Source: Streptomyces sp. NBC_01571
GTDB taxonomy: Bacteria > Actinomycetota > Actinomycetes > Streptomycetales > Streptomycetaceae
Direction: 5' to 3'
DNA: 64,000 nucleotides
Assembly: GCF_026339875.1 (NCBI RefSeq)
Contig: NZ_JAPEPZ010000001.1
Span: 5,022,001 to 5,086,000 of the forward strand
The translations under genes and the position numbers were made by a program. Position 1 is the stretch's first letter, and each line of letters begins with the position of its first letter. The notes beneath the pieces were generated by a model. The model was not told where the DNA came from. It saw only the letters and a list, made by a program, of their open reading frames with translations, and ran no database searches. This document shows, one piece after another, positions 15,849-23,871 of this stretch.

Positions 15849-16826
15849 TCAGCCCAGCAGCTGGCTCTGCAGGGCCACCGTCTGCTGGAAGGGGACGGCC
15901 TCCGTGACGCCCTTGCGGGACTGCACGATCACGGCGAGGGTGTCCCCGGCCTCGAGGTACGCCTCGCGGACCTGCTCGGCGCCGTACGGCTTGGTCTCGG
16001 CGTACGGCGAACGGTCGACGTCGTCGATCCCGGCACGGGCGGGGTAGTCCTGGTCCCTGGACATGCCCGCGGCGCCGCGCATCGCGTACTCCGGGCTGTT
16101 GTAGGAGGTCAGATCGGTGGTGCCGAGCTCGTCCACGACGGCCGCGGTGCCGAAGTGCAGCAGGTAGATCCGCGTGTGCGTGCCGTCCGGTGTACGCCAG
16201 CCGCGCGCGGCGATGTTCCGCAGCCCGTTGTCGGTCAGCAGCTGTCCGATGGTCTCCCGGTCGTCCTTGGATGCGTACTCCGCCAGGAAGGTCTTCGTCG
16301 CCAGCCAGCCGTCCTCGCCGCGCAGCGCCGTGTCGGCCTTGGCGCCCTTCGGCGCGGGCAGTACGAGTCCGCGCAGGTCGGCGTAGTGGGTGCCGGCCTT
16401 GTTCGCCTCGTCGAACGGGCGGGGGCTGCCCGCGGGCAGCGGCGGCATGGTGATCTCCGGGTAGTCCCAGCGACCGTCCGACTCCGTCGCCAGACCCGGG
16501 ACGTCGGTTCGCTCCATCCGGGTGATGCCGTACGCGGCCGAGGTGCCGACCGCGGCGAACACCACGGTGGCGGCCGTCCAGCGCAGGACGGCGCGCAGGA
16601 CGCGGCGGTCCTTCTTCACCGGCGGTCCGGCGGGCACGCCGGCCGGTGCTTCGGCAGGCGGCCCGGCCGCCGGATCGACGGACGGTTCGGCCGCCGGATC
16701 GACGGACGGTTCGGCCGCCGGATCGACGGACGGTTCGACGGGCGGCTCGGCGGGGAGCTCGTCCGCCGGTCGGGGTGCGGGCAGCGGTGCGGCCTGTTCC
16801 TCGACGGACGTCGTCTGCTCGGTCAT
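15849..16826 (-). CDS. Membrane-anchored exported protein, third gene of a paralogous trio
   Basis: The 325-residue protein has a Pro/Glu/Ala-rich cytoplasmic N-terminus containing three repeats of VDPAAEPS (from three exact 24-base DNA copies at 16665-16736), one transmembrane helix (about VLRAVLRWTAATVVFAAVGTSAAYG) and an extracytoplasmic domain. Its segment DLRGLVLPAPKGA...GEDGWL matches DLRKLLLKRPKGA...GSDGWM in the protein at 17824, so the two are paralogs. ATG 16826 overlaps the preceding stop (ATGA). No enzymatic motif is seen; function unknown. Confidence 0.75.
   Translation of the reverse strand: MTEQTTSVEEQAAPLPAPRPADELPAEPPVEPSVDPAAEPSVDPAAEPSVDPAAGPPAEAPAGVPAGPPVKKDRRVLRAVLRWTAATVVFAAVGTSAAYGITRMERTDVPGLATESDGRWDYPEITMPPLPAGSPRPFDEANKAGTHYADLRGLVLPAPKGAKADTALRGEDGWLATKTFLAEYASKDDRETIGQLLTDNGLRNIAARGWRTPDGTHTRIYLLHFGTAAVVDELGTTDLTSYNSPEYAMRGAAGMSRDQDYPARAGIDDVDRSPYAETKPYGAEQVREAYLEAGDTLAVIVQSRKGVTEAVPFQQTVALQSQLLG
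16665..16736. repeat. Three exact 24-bp tandem copies inside a coding region
   Basis: Copies at 16665-16688, 16689-16712 and 16713-16736 are identical (GGCCGCCGGATCGACGGACG...). As the unit is a multiple of three, it adds 8-residue repeats to the cytoplasmic tail of the encoded membrane protein and could vary in copy number without frameshift. Confidence 0.85.
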
Positions 16827-17827
16827 ACCGCCTCCCCCGGTTCTGCGATGCGGTCGAGCTGCTCGCGCAGCAGCTTCGCGACACCCTTGGTGTTCAGTGG
16901 CTTGGCTCCGTACGCGGTGAGGCTGACCAGTACGTCGCCCTGATAGGCGGAACAGACCATCGCGTCGAGCTTCTCCTTCTTGTCCTTGGGCGGCAGGAAG
17001 CACTTGGCGTTCTTGTGGCCCTCGATCTTCGGCCCCGTGCGGAAGATCTTGAGGGCGTCGAAGAACTCGTTCTGGAACGTGGACATGTTCCGGACCGCCG
17101 TCTTGTCCTCCATCTGGGCCAGCTCGATGCTCACCGTGAACTCGGCCTGCAGCGTGTAGGTGTCGGTACCCAGGTAACTGCGCATCGCGATGCCCTTGGT
17201 GTGCTCCTTGTCGATGCGCTTCTCCAGCTGCCGCCGCTGGGAACGGGGCAGCTCGCGCAGCGACTCCTTGCGCAGGGCGGCGGCCTCGGGTCCGCTGAGC
17301 GAGGCGTCGTTGCCGAACTCGGCGATGTCGGGTCCCCGGGTCCAGCCGTCGGTGCCGTACGGCACGAGCACGGCGGCGAGTCCCGTGGGCCCCTTCGCCT
17401 TCCTGGCGTCGTCGTGCGCGGCCTTGGGGAAGGTCCAGGTGGGCGCGCCGGGGTCCCGGTCGGCGTCCTGGACGGTCACCACGGTGTAGGCGCTGCCCGC
17501 GACGACGGCCCCGACGAGCAGGACGGCACCGGCGACGGCGGCGACACGGCCACGGCGTACGCGCTTCCTGGCCGGAGCGGGCTCGGGCGCGCTCGCCCCG
17601 GGCTCGGCGGAGGGCTCCGGCGCCGCCGTCGCGGACACGGAGGACGACTCCGGCGCCGCCGGCTCAGGCGTGCCAGTGACGGTGGGCTCGGGCGTGCCAG
17701 TGACGGTGGGCTCGGGTGTGGCGGTGGACTCAGGCGTGGCGGTGGACTCAGGCGTGGCGGTGGACTCAGGCGTGGCGGGCGCCGGGACGGTCCCCGCGTC
17801 CGACGGGTTCGCCGGTTGCTCGTTCAC
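16823..17827 (-). CDS. Membrane-anchored exported protein, second gene of a paralogous trio
   Basis: The 334-residue protein has a cytoplasmic tail of TATPES and TVTGTPEP repeats (about residues 18-58), a basic stop (RKRVRRGR), one transmembrane helix (VAAVAGAVLLVGAVVAGSAYTVV) and an outer domain with two cysteines (KCFLPP, MVCSAY) that could pair. The short VPYGTDGWTRG element recalls the GxDGW element of both neighbours. ATG 17827 overlaps the upstream stop and its own stop overlaps the next start, so the three genes form a tightly coupled operon. Function unknown. Confidence 0.75.
   Translation of the reverse strand: MNEQPANPSDAGTVPAPATPESTATPESTATPESTATPEPTVTGTPEPTVTGTPEPAAPESSSVSATAAPEPSAEPGASAPEPAPARKRVRRGRVAAVAGAVLLVGAVVAGSAYTVVTVQDADRDPGAPTWTFPKAAHDDARKAKGPTGLAAVLVPYGTDGWTRGPDIAEFGNDASLSGPEAAALRKESLRELPRSQRRQLEKRIDKEHTKGIAMRSYLGTDTYTLQAEFTVSIELAQMEDKTAVRNMSTFQNEFFDALKIFRTGPKIEGHKNAKCFLPPKDKKEKLDAMVCSAYQGDVLVSLTAYGAKPLNTKGVAKLLREQLDRIAEPGEAV
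17667..17780. repeat. In-frame tandem repeats in the second trio gene
   Basis: Two copies of a unit containing GCGTGCCAGTGACGGTGGGC are followed by about three copies of an 18-base unit (GGCGTGGCGGTGGACTCA). They encode the TVTGTPEP and TATPES repeats. The two repeat types differ from the one in the next gene, so they expanded independently. Confidence 0.7.
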
Positions 17828-18780
17828 AGCCGCTCCATCTGCCGCTTGGCCAGGTCCATGATCGTCGCCTTCGGGATCGGCTTGCTGTCGTAGATCCAGA
17901 TCTCCATGGCGATGTCGCCGCGCCAGGCCTGCGCTTCCGCCCCGTAGACCGGCACGTAGCCGGGATTCGTGTCCGGCTTGCTGTGGACGTACACCATGCC
18001 GTTCCCCGTGCCGGGAATGGCCCAGCTGCGCGTGCCGCTCTCCTTGTCCGCCCAGTACTGGCCGTTGTCGGACGCGTCGCCGGCGGCGAGTTTCTCCTCC
18101 TGGCGGTACTGGAGGAGCCTGACTTCCACGGTGCCGGCGCTGCCCTGCTTCCAGCCCGTCACGGCCGCGCGCCGGAACTCGTCGGCGACCAGGTCCTTGA
18201 AGGCGCCGTCCGGCTTCGTGAACGACTCCGCGTACTCGCCGACGTCCATCCAGCCGTCGCTGCCGATCCAGTCGGCCTCCCGCGCGCCCTTGGGCCGCTT
18301 CAGCAGGAGCTTGCGCAGGTCGCCGTCGGTCTTCACCCGGTGGTCCTGCGCGGCCGAGAGGGGCTCGGGGGCCGCTCCCCGCGCCTGGGCGACCACGGGC
18401 TGCGAGAGCGACGGCAGCCCGGTGGGCTCACGGTCGGCCTGGATCAGGTAGCCGGCACAGGTACCGGCGACCAGCCCCAGCACGGCGGCCGTGGCGATCA
18501 GAAGGGTCGTACGCCCACGCCGACGCCGACGCACGCCGGGTGCACCGGACTCGTCAGGCGCGTGGGACACGTCGGGTACGTGCTCGGGCGTCTGCTCGGA
18601 CGTATGGTCGAGCGGCTGCGGCGCTTGGGGGAGTTCCCCAGGTGCGTCGGCCGCTTCGGATGTTTCGGGTACTGCCTCGACTTCCAACTCGTCCCCCCAC
18701 GGAACGCGAAGCACGGATTCCGTATCCGCGCGCACAGGAGACCCATGGGTAACCCACGGGGTTGTAAGAGCCCTGATCAC
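17824..18780 (-). CDS. Membrane-anchored exported protein, first gene of a paralogous trio
   Basis: This protein of up to 318 residues has an acidic Pro/Glu-rich cytoplasmic tail, a basic cluster (RRRRRGR), one transmembrane helix (TTLLIATAAVLGLVAGTCAGYLI) and an outer domain with DLRKLLLKRPKGA and GSDGWMDVGEYAESF. GTG 18780 is only 30 bases from the divergent DsrE start; GTG 18714 is an in-frame alternative that leaves more room for a promoter. Its stop overlaps the next start (ATGA). The family is not known to me beyond Streptomyces-type exported proteins. Confidence 0.7.
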   Translation of the reverse strand: MIRALTTPWVTHGSPVRADTESVLRVPWGDELEVEAVPETSEAADAPGELPQAPQPLDHTSEQTPEHVPDVSHAPDESGAPGVRRRRRGRTTLLIATAAVLGLVAGTCAGYLIQADREPTGLPSLSQPVVAQARGAAPEPLSAAQDHRVKTDGDLRKLLLKRPKGAREADWIGSDGWMDVGEYAESFTKPDGAFKDLVADEFRRAAVTGWKQGSAGTVEVRLLQYRQEEKLAAGDASDNGQYWADKESGTRSWAIPGTGNGMVYVHSKPDTNPGYVPVYGAEAQAWRGDIAMEIWIYDSKPIPKATIMDLAKRQMERL

Positions 18781-18810
18781 GATTCGGACTCCGCCGACTA
18801 CGATGCATCC

Positions 18811-19173
18811 ATGGCGAAGAAGCTCCTGATCAAGGTGACGGCGGGGGCCGACGCCCCGGAGCGCTGCTCACAGGCGTTCACGGTGGCGGCGGTGGCCGTG
18901 GCCAGTGGCGTCGATGTCTCCCTCTGGCTGACCGGGGAGTCCGCCTGGTTCGCCCTGCCGGGCCGGGCCGCCGAGTTCGAGCTTCCGCACGCGGCTCCGC
19001 TGCCCGGTCTGATCGACTCGATCCTCGCGGCGGGCCGCATCACGCTGTGCACGCAGTGCGCGGCCCGCCGGGACATCACGGAGAAGGACGTGCTGGAGGG
19101 CGTGCGCATCGCGGGCGCCCAGGTCTTCGTCCAGGAGGCCATGGCGGACGAGACGCAGGCGCTCGTCTACTGA
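18811..19173 (+). CDS. DsrE-family sulfur-relay-like protein
   Basis: The 120-residue protein has a DsrE/TusD-like alpha/beta fold (KLLIKVTAGADAPERCSQAFTVAAVAVASGVDVSLWLTGESAW). It has a CTQCAARR motif (residues 78-85) whose cysteines could carry persulfide. DsrE relatives pass sulfur or act as small regulators. The sulfur theme fits the rhodanese and DUF1416 genes about 1 kb away. No Shine-Dalgarno sequence is present; TACGAT at 18799-18804 is a plausible -10, suggesting a leaderless mRNA. Confidence 0.82.
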   Translation: MAKKLLIKVTAGADAPERCSQAFTVAAVAVASGVDVSLWLTGESAWFALPGRAAEFELPHAAPLPGLIDSILAAGRITLCTQCAARRDITEKDVLEGVRIAGAQVFVQEAMADETQALVY

Positions 19174-19222
19174 GCGGTCGCCGCCGGCCCGGGCGCGGGG
19201 CAGCCGAACTGCCGGACAGGCC

Positions 19223-19483
19223 CTACGGCCGCCGCTTCTTCCCGTCCAGCTCGTCCCACCACTCGTCGGACTTGGGGTCCCCCGACGGGTCGTCCCACCA
19301 GCGGTCCTCGGGACCGCGCCGGTTGGCCACCATCGCGGCGAGCGGCGGAATCACCATCGCCACCACGCACATCCCCACGGCCGCGGGAATCGACCAGATC
19401 CGCACGACTCCCCAGGCCAGGACGAAGAGACCGATGCACGTCCCCATCATGGCGAAGTACACGTGCCGCCGTCGTGCGTACAT
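19223..19483 (-). CDS. DUF3099 small membrane protein
   Basis: The 86-residue protein has two transmembrane helices (VYFAMMGTCIGLFVLAWGVVRI and IPAAVGMCVVAMVIPPLAAMVA) and a charged C-terminal tail (GPEDRWWDDPSGDPKSDEWWDELDGKKRRP). This is the layout of actinobacterial DUF3099, whose function is unknown. It is convergent with the DsrE gene (50 bases) and lies upstream of the cysA-DUF1416 terminator. Confidence 0.82.
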   Translation of the reverse strand: MYARRRHVYFAMMGTCIGLFVLAWGVVRIWSIPAAVGMCVVAMVIPPLAAMVANRRGPEDRWWDDPSGDPKSDEWWDELDGKKRRP

Positions 19484-19537
19484 ACGTCCAGAGTAGGTCC
19501 ACGGAAGCGGTCCGGCGCGGGACGTGCGGGCATACCG

Positions 19538-19578
19538 AAGGGCCGCACCCCGAGCGTTCGACCCGGGGTGCGGCCCTT
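19538..19578 (-). terminator. 15-bp stem terminator after DUF1416
   Basis: AAGGGCCGCACCCCG (19538-19552) and CGGGGTGCGGCCCTT (19564-19578) are perfect reverse complements with an 11-base loop. It lies 28 bases past the DUF1416 stop codon and ends the cysA operon. Confidence 0.8.
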
Positions 19579-19606
19579 CAGCCGTTCAAGGTCCTGCGGG
19601 GTGCCG

Positions 19607-19894
19607 TCAGACGGCGATGGCGACCTCGGCGAGGCCGCCCGTCCGGGCGACGACCGTGCGGTCCGCGGTGCCGCCGGGGACCAGGGCGCGTACGGTCCAG
19701 GTGCCCTCGGCCGCGTAGAAACGGAACTGGCCCGTCGCGGAGGTGGGGACCTCCGCGGTGAACTCGCCGGTCGAGTCCAGCAGACGCACGTAACCGGTGA
19801 CGGGCTCGCCGTCGCGGGTCACCTGGCCCTGGATGGTGGTCTCACCGGGCTTGATCGTCGAGGCGTCCGGGCCGCCGGCCTTCGCTCCACACAT
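19607..19894 (-). CDS. DUF1416 protein, rhodanese partner
   Basis: The 95-residue protein belongs to DUF1416, a compact beta-sandwich family (IKPGETTIQGQVTRDGEPVTGYVRLLDSTGEFTAEVPTSATGQFRFYAAEGTW in outline). It is regularly found immediately downstream of thiosulfate sulfurtransferase genes in actinobacteria. A pair of N-terminal residues MCGAK includes a cysteine that might accept sulfur; this is inference. It follows cysA with a 30-base gap and precedes a strong terminator. Confidence 0.85.
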   Translation of the reverse strand: MCGAKAGGPDASTIKPGETTIQGQVTRDGEPVTGYVRLLDSTGEFTAEVPTSATGQFRFYAAEGTWTVRALVPGGTADRTVVARTGGLAEVAIAV

Positions 19895-19924
19895 ATTTCG
19901 ATTCCGTCCTTCTGGCCTTGGGGG

Positions 19925-20764
19925 TTACTTGTTGGCGCCGAGCTCGATCGGGACGCCGACCAGGGAGCCGTACTCGGTCCAGGAACCGTCGTAGTTCTTG
20001 ACGTTCTCCACGCCGAGCAGCTCGTGCAGCACGAACCAGGTGAGCGCGGAACGCTCACCGATGCGGCAGTACGCGATCGTGTCCTTGGCGAGGTCGACCT
20101 GCTCGTCGGCGTAGAGCTCCTTGAGCTCGTCGTCCGACTTGAAGGTGCCGTCGTCGTTGGCGTTCTTCGACCACGGGATGTTGCGGGCGCTCGGGACGTG
20201 GCCCGGACGCTGCGACTGCTCCTGCGGAAGGTGCGCCGGGGCCAGCAGCTTGCCGCTGAACTCGTCGGGCGAACGGACGTCGACCAGGTTCTGCGAGCCG
20301 ATCGCGGCGACCACGTCGTCACGGAAGGCGCGGATCGCCGTGTTCTGGGCCTTGGCCTTGTAGTCGGTCGCGGCGCGCTCGGGCACCTCGACGACCAGGT
20401 CGCGGGAGTCGAGCTCCCACTTCTTGCGGCCGCCGTCGAGGAGCTTCACGTTCTCGTGGCCGTAGAGCTTGAAGTACCAGTAGGCGTAGGAGGCGAACCA
20501 GTTGTTGTTGCCGCCGTAGAGGACGACCAGCGTGTCGTTGGCGATGCCCTTCGACGACAGGAGCTTCTCGAAGCCCTCCTGATCGATGAAGTCACGGCGG
20601 ACCGGGTCCTGGAGGTCCTTGGTCCAGTCGATCCGGATCGCGTTCTTGATGTGGTTCTTCTCGTACGCGGACGTGTCCTCGTCGACCTCGACGATGGCCA
20701 CGCTCGGGTCGTCCAGGTGGGCCTGGACCCAGTCGGCGTCTACCAGGACGTCGCTGCGGCTCAT
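19925..20764 (-). CDS. cysA: Thiosulfate sulfurtransferase (rhodanese)
   Basis: The 279-residue protein has two rhodanese domains, the second carrying the active-site loop CRIGERS with the persulfide-forming cysteine. The N-terminal half (VLVDADWVQAHLDDPSVAIVEVDED) and the WFASYAYWYFKLYGHENVKLLDGGRKKWE segment are typical. It moves sulfane sulfur from thiosulfate to cyanide or thiol acceptors and supports sulfur assimilation. ATG 20764 follows a GGAG sequence. A Cys-containing leader peptide gene lies about 140 bases upstream on the same strand, suggesting cysteine-linked control. Confidence 0.93.
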   Translation of the reverse strand: MSRSDVLVDADWVQAHLDDPSVAIVEVDEDTSAYEKNHIKNAIRIDWTKDLQDPVRRDFIDQEGFEKLLSSKGIANDTLVVLYGGNNNWFASYAYWYFKLYGHENVKLLDGGRKKWELDSRDLVVEVPERAATDYKAKAQNTAIRAFRDDVVAAIGSQNLVDVRSPDEFSGKLLAPAHLPQEQSQRPGHVPSARNIPWSKNANDDGTFKSDDELKELYADEQVDLAKDTIAYCRIGERSALTWFVLHELLGVENVKNYDGSWTEYGSLVGVPIELGANK

Positions 20765-20906
20765 GCTCTTTCTCCTCCGGGGCAGTTGCGGCGGGGCGGT
20801 GCGTTAGAGAGAGGGTGCGCGGTCATGCCTGTCTCGGCTGCGCGGCGCGCACGGGGGTCCCTGGCGAAGAAGGGCCAGGGCGGGGCGGATGGGCGAATGC
20901 CCCCGC

Positions 20907-20987
20907 TCAGAAGGTGCGACAGAGCATGGCGGCGACGCGGCACAGGTCTACTGCCCGCCGCTTCGTGAGGTCCGCCTGTCGCTTCAT
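20907..20987 (-). CDS. 26-residue Cys-containing leader peptide upstream of cysA
   Basis: The peptide MKRQADLTKRRAVDLCRVAAMLCRTF ends in the D-L-C-R-V-x-x-x-L-C-R pattern seen in putative leader peptides ahead of sulfur-metabolism genes in Streptomyces. Two cysteine codons sit near the end, where ribosome stalling under cysteine starvation could alter a downstream RNA fold. Its stop is 142 bases before the rhodanese start. The attenuation role is inferred from position and composition; no pairing model was worked out. Confidence 0.6.
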   Translation of the reverse strand: MKRQADLTKRRAVDLCRVAAMLCRTF

Positions 20988-21310
20988 GCGTCCGATCGTA
21001 GGGACGGACAGCGCGACATGTCACCGGTGTGTCGCATCATGAGATGGGATCGTCCGGGATGTGGGATGAGATGACCATCGAAACCACTCCCGCCCGCTCA
21101 CCGGGCCCCGGCGCCCGGCATCGCGTCCGCCGCGCATCTGCCGTACGGACGGGCCTGTCTCGCCTTTCGGACAGCCGCGCCCGACGCCGCCTCCGACCGT
21201 CCTTCCGGCCGCCGCCTCCGGCCCGTCGCCCCGAACGCGGCCCGCGATGCGACCGCCGGCCCCCCGTACCGCCGCCGGAACCGCGGACCCCGGCGGGGCC
21301 GGCAACCGTC
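20988..21310. other. Intergenic region between leader peptide and LmeA-like gene
   Basis: About 320 very GC-rich bases without a convincing gene on either strand. The part near 20990-21080 probably holds the promoter for the leader peptide and cysA. The remainder is 3' flank of the LmeA-like gene. No strong hairpin was found by eye. Confidence 0.4.
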
Positions 21311-22066
21311 CTACCCGACCAGCTTGACGTCCGAACCCTTCACCGAGATGTCCACTCCGTTCGCGGCCGCCTCGACCTTGTCGAGCTTGATGCCGCCCGG
21401 CAGCCCGTCGATCCTCTGCTCGAAGTCGGTGATCGCCCGGATCCGGCCCTCGACGACATCCACGCCCAGCTTGGGCAGCCCGTCCGCGTGCACCTTGACC
21501 AGGTTGCCCCCGACCACGGCGACGGAGCTCAGCACGGAGACCGGCTCGGGCAGCTTCTTGCCGAACACGGTGGCCGTGAGCTCGACCTTGATCTTCCCGT
21601 TCCCGCCGTCGGAGAGTCCGACGACCTGCGCGGTGACGCCGGGGGCGACCTGCGTCGGCTGGGACTTGGCGGCCTTGATCAGCTCGGCGTAGGAGACGGT
21701 CGCGGAGCCGGAGGCGCTGTTCGCGGTGGCGGAGCTGTAGTCGCCGTTGAAGCTGACGCCGTGCATCTCCGCGTTCAGGGTGTCGATGCGGATGGTGCCG
21801 GCGCCTCCCGCGGTGCCCTTGGCGCCCTCCGCCGACGCCTCGTAGTCCTTGATGCCGATCTTCACGTCGTCGAGTTCGCCGGCGGCCACCTGGGTGAGGA
21901 AGGGGAAGCCCTCGATGGACACGTCGGGGGTGCTGGTGAGGCCCTCGGTGCTCCTGATCCGGTCCGCCGCCTTGTCCTCCGCGAAGCCGACCGCCACGCG
22001 GTCCGCGATCACGAACAGCCCGCCGAGGATGACGGTGACGACCAGAATTATTCGCAGTGCGCGCAT
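21311..22066 (-). CDS. LmeA-like phospholipid-binding protein (DUF2993), copy 1
   Basis: The 251-residue protein has an N-terminal signal anchor (ALRIILVVTVILGGLFVIADRVAVGF) and a DUF2993 domain with the family element VSIEGFPFLTQVAAGELDDVKI and repeated beta-rich segments. Mycobacterial LmeA binds phospholipids and supports lipomannan elongation; the Streptomyces role is unknown. It is exported or tethered outside the membrane. ATG 22066 starts right at the signal sequence. A second DUF2993 protein is encoded at 36491. Confidence 0.82.
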   Translation of the reverse strand: MRALRIILVVTVILGGLFVIADRVAVGFAEDKAADRIRSTEGLTSTPDVSIEGFPFLTQVAAGELDDVKIGIKDYEASAEGAKGTAGGAGTIRIDTLNAEMHGVSFNGDYSSATANSASGSATVSYAELIKAAKSQPTQVAPGVTAQVVGLSDGGNGKIKVELTATVFGKKLPEPVSVLSSVAVVGGNLVKVHADGLPKLGVDVVEGRIRAITDFEQRIDGLPGGIKLDKVEAAANGVDISVKGSDVKLVG

Positions 22067-22226
22067 GCTCAGGGTTCCCCATCTGGACCGGGTCCGGGCG
22101 GCCGACATGGCCGTCCTGCGCGAACGTAACCCCGGAGGGCCCCGTGAAGGGGCCCTCCGAAGCGGTTGTCGATCACCTGTGACGAACGGCGGGGCCCTGG
22201 CGCCGGCAGGCCCCGCACGGCGCCCG

Positions 22227-23471
22227 CTAGCTCAGCGCGCGGCCCAGCAGGTAGACCGCCGGAGCGGCCGCCGCCAGCGGGAGAGCCACACCGGCCGTGA
22301 AGTGCACGAAACGCGACGGGTAGTCGTAACTGGCGACCCGGTGGCCGATCAGCGCGCAGACACCGGCGCCGAGCCCCAGGAAGGCACCCTGGCCGCCCAG
22401 GTCCGTCATCCCGCCGACCACGAATCCCGCGCCGGTGGCGACCAGCAGGGCCACCACCACGGAGGCGGCGGTGGGCAGCGGCAGCGCGCGGACCAGGATC
22501 GCCACCGCGACCGCGGCGGCGCCCACCGTGACGGCGTCCGGCTCGGCCGCGAGGTGACCGGCCGCGATGATCGACAGCGCCGCCGAGACGACGGTCGCCA
22601 TCAGGCCGTACATCCGGGTGTCCGGGTCGGCGTGGCTGCGCAGTTGCAGGACGAGCGTGAGCAGGACCCATACGCCGAGGGTGCCGAGGATGGCGGCGGG
22701 CGCGTTCTCCCGGCCGGCCGCGAGCAGCACCACGTCGGCGGTCACCGCGCCCAGGAACGCCAGCGCGATGCCCTGCCGGGCGGGCCACATCCCGTTCAGC
22801 CGGAACCAGCCCGCCGCGGTGACGGCCTGAAGCAGCACCAGCGGGACGACGAGGGCGTACTCGCCGATCGCCGCCGTGCCCGAGAGCAGCAGCGCGAGCA
22901 CCGCGGTGAGCCCGGCGGGCTGGATGCCGGGTTCGATGATGGGCGAACGGCCCTCGGCGCGGGCGCGCTGGGCGTCGGTGACGCGGGCGTTGCCGGTGAC
23001 GGTCGCGGGGCCGTAGCCGGGTGCGGCCCCGGCGCCCGGGGCGTTTCCGGCCGCGGGGGCGGGGGCGGACCCCGCCATGGGCGCGGGCACCTCGGGGTGC
23101 TGCTGCGGCCGGGCGTGGTCCCAGCCCTGCGCGGCGGGTTCCCGGGGCGCCGGCCGGGCCGCGGCTCCGTACCCGTACGCCTGGGCGTGCGCGCCGCCCT
23201 GCGGGTGCCCGGTGCCCTGCGGCTCCGCGTACCCCTGGTGGGCCTGCTGGTGGCCCGGGGGCTCCTGCCGGCCGTCGGGGGTCCGGGGTGTCCGGGGCGG
23301 CGCGTACGCCGGGTCGGCGGCCGGCGTCGTGGGCTGCACCTGGGTCTCCCAGGTCTGGCCCTCCCACTGCTGGGTGTGCTGCTGCCAGTCGGCCTGCTGC
23401 TGAGGCTGCTGATACGGGTCGTGCCCCTCGTGCGGGGGCTCGAACCGGGGCTCGTACGGCTGGTTGCTCAT
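22227..23471 (-). CDS. Integral membrane protein with Gln/Pro-rich cytoplasmic N-terminus
   Basis: The 414-residue protein begins with about 180 disordered residues rich in Gln, Pro and Tyr (YEPRFEPPHEGHDPYQQPQQQ), followed by roughly eight to nine hydrophobic segments with Ala/Val/Leu content and no recognised motif. GTG 23483 overlaps the stop of the upstream MoaD-like gene (GTGA), but ATG 23471 has GGAGG about 12 bases upstream and is preferred. Coupled to the MoaD-like gene. Function unknown. Confidence 0.72.
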   Translation of the reverse strand: MSNQPYEPRFEPPHEGHDPYQQPQQQADWQQHTQQWEGQTWETQVQPTTPAADPAYAPPRTPRTPDGRQEPPGHQQAHQGYAEPQGTGHPQGGAHAQAYGYGAAARPAPREPAAQGWDHARPQQHPEVPAPMAGSAPAPAAGNAPGAGAAPGYGPATVTGNARVTDAQRARAEGRSPIIEPGIQPAGLTAVLALLLSGTAAIGEYALVVPLVLLQAVTAAGWFRLNGMWPARQGIALAFLGAVTADVVLLAAGRENAPAAILGTLGVWVLLTLVLQLRSHADPDTRMYGLMATVVSAALSIIAAGHLAAEPDAVTVGAAAVAVAILVRALPLPTAASVVVALLVATGAGFVVGGMTDLGGQGAFLGLGAGVCALIGHRVASYDYPSRFVHFTAGVALPLAAAAPAVYLLGRALS

Positions 23472-23479
23472 CGTCTCGC

Positions 23480-23734
23480 TCACCCTCCTGCGAACGGCGG
23501 GAGCACCTCGACCGTGCCGCCCTCGGCCAGCGGTACCGTCTCATGGCCGCGGGTACCCACGGGGTCACCGTCGATGAGGAACGAGCATCGCCGCAGGACG
23601 CGGACGAGTTCGCCCGGGTGTCGCTCGCGGACCCCGTCGAGTGCCTCGGCGAGCGTGCCCGCCTCGTACGGCTCCTCGGCGACACCTGCCGCGGCCTTGG
23701 CGGCGGCCCAGTAACGCACCGTGCCCTTTGCCAT
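23480..23734 (-). CDS. MoaD/ThiS-family ubiquitin-like protein
   Basis: The 84-residue protein has a beta-grasp fold pattern (GTVRYWAAAKAAAGVAEEPYEAGTLAEALDGV) and ends in PPFAGG. The C-terminal Gly-Gly is what is adenylated and thiocarboxylated in MoaD and ThiS. It could donate sulfur for molybdopterin or another cofactor; no other cofactor gene is adjacent. ATG 23734 is preferred to the upstream in-frame codon at 23746. It is followed directly by the membrane protein gene. Confidence 0.8.
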   Translation of the reverse strand: MAKGTVRYWAAAKAAAGVAEEPYEAGTLAEALDGVRERHPGELVRVLRRCSFLIDGDPVGTRGHETVPLAEGGTVEVLPPFAGG

Positions 23735-23871
23735 GTCGTTCCTCAATCAGTGGACCAGCGGATCCAGTGGACCGGCGGATCGGTGGGTACGTGCCATCAG
23801 TCGATACGTGCGTCAATGGATACGTGCGTCGGTGGACACACGCATCGGTGAATCCAGTGAACACGGTCAGG

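Noticed and set aside
16665..16736. Possible CRISPR-like repeats
   Set aside because: The copies are contiguous with no spacers and lie in frame within a coding sequence; they are ordinary tandem repeats.
21021..22082. Minus-strand frame overlapping the LmeA-like gene in another phase
   Set aside because: Composition is Arg/Gly-rich without a signal or domain, whereas the chosen frame has a signal anchor and DUF2993 elements.
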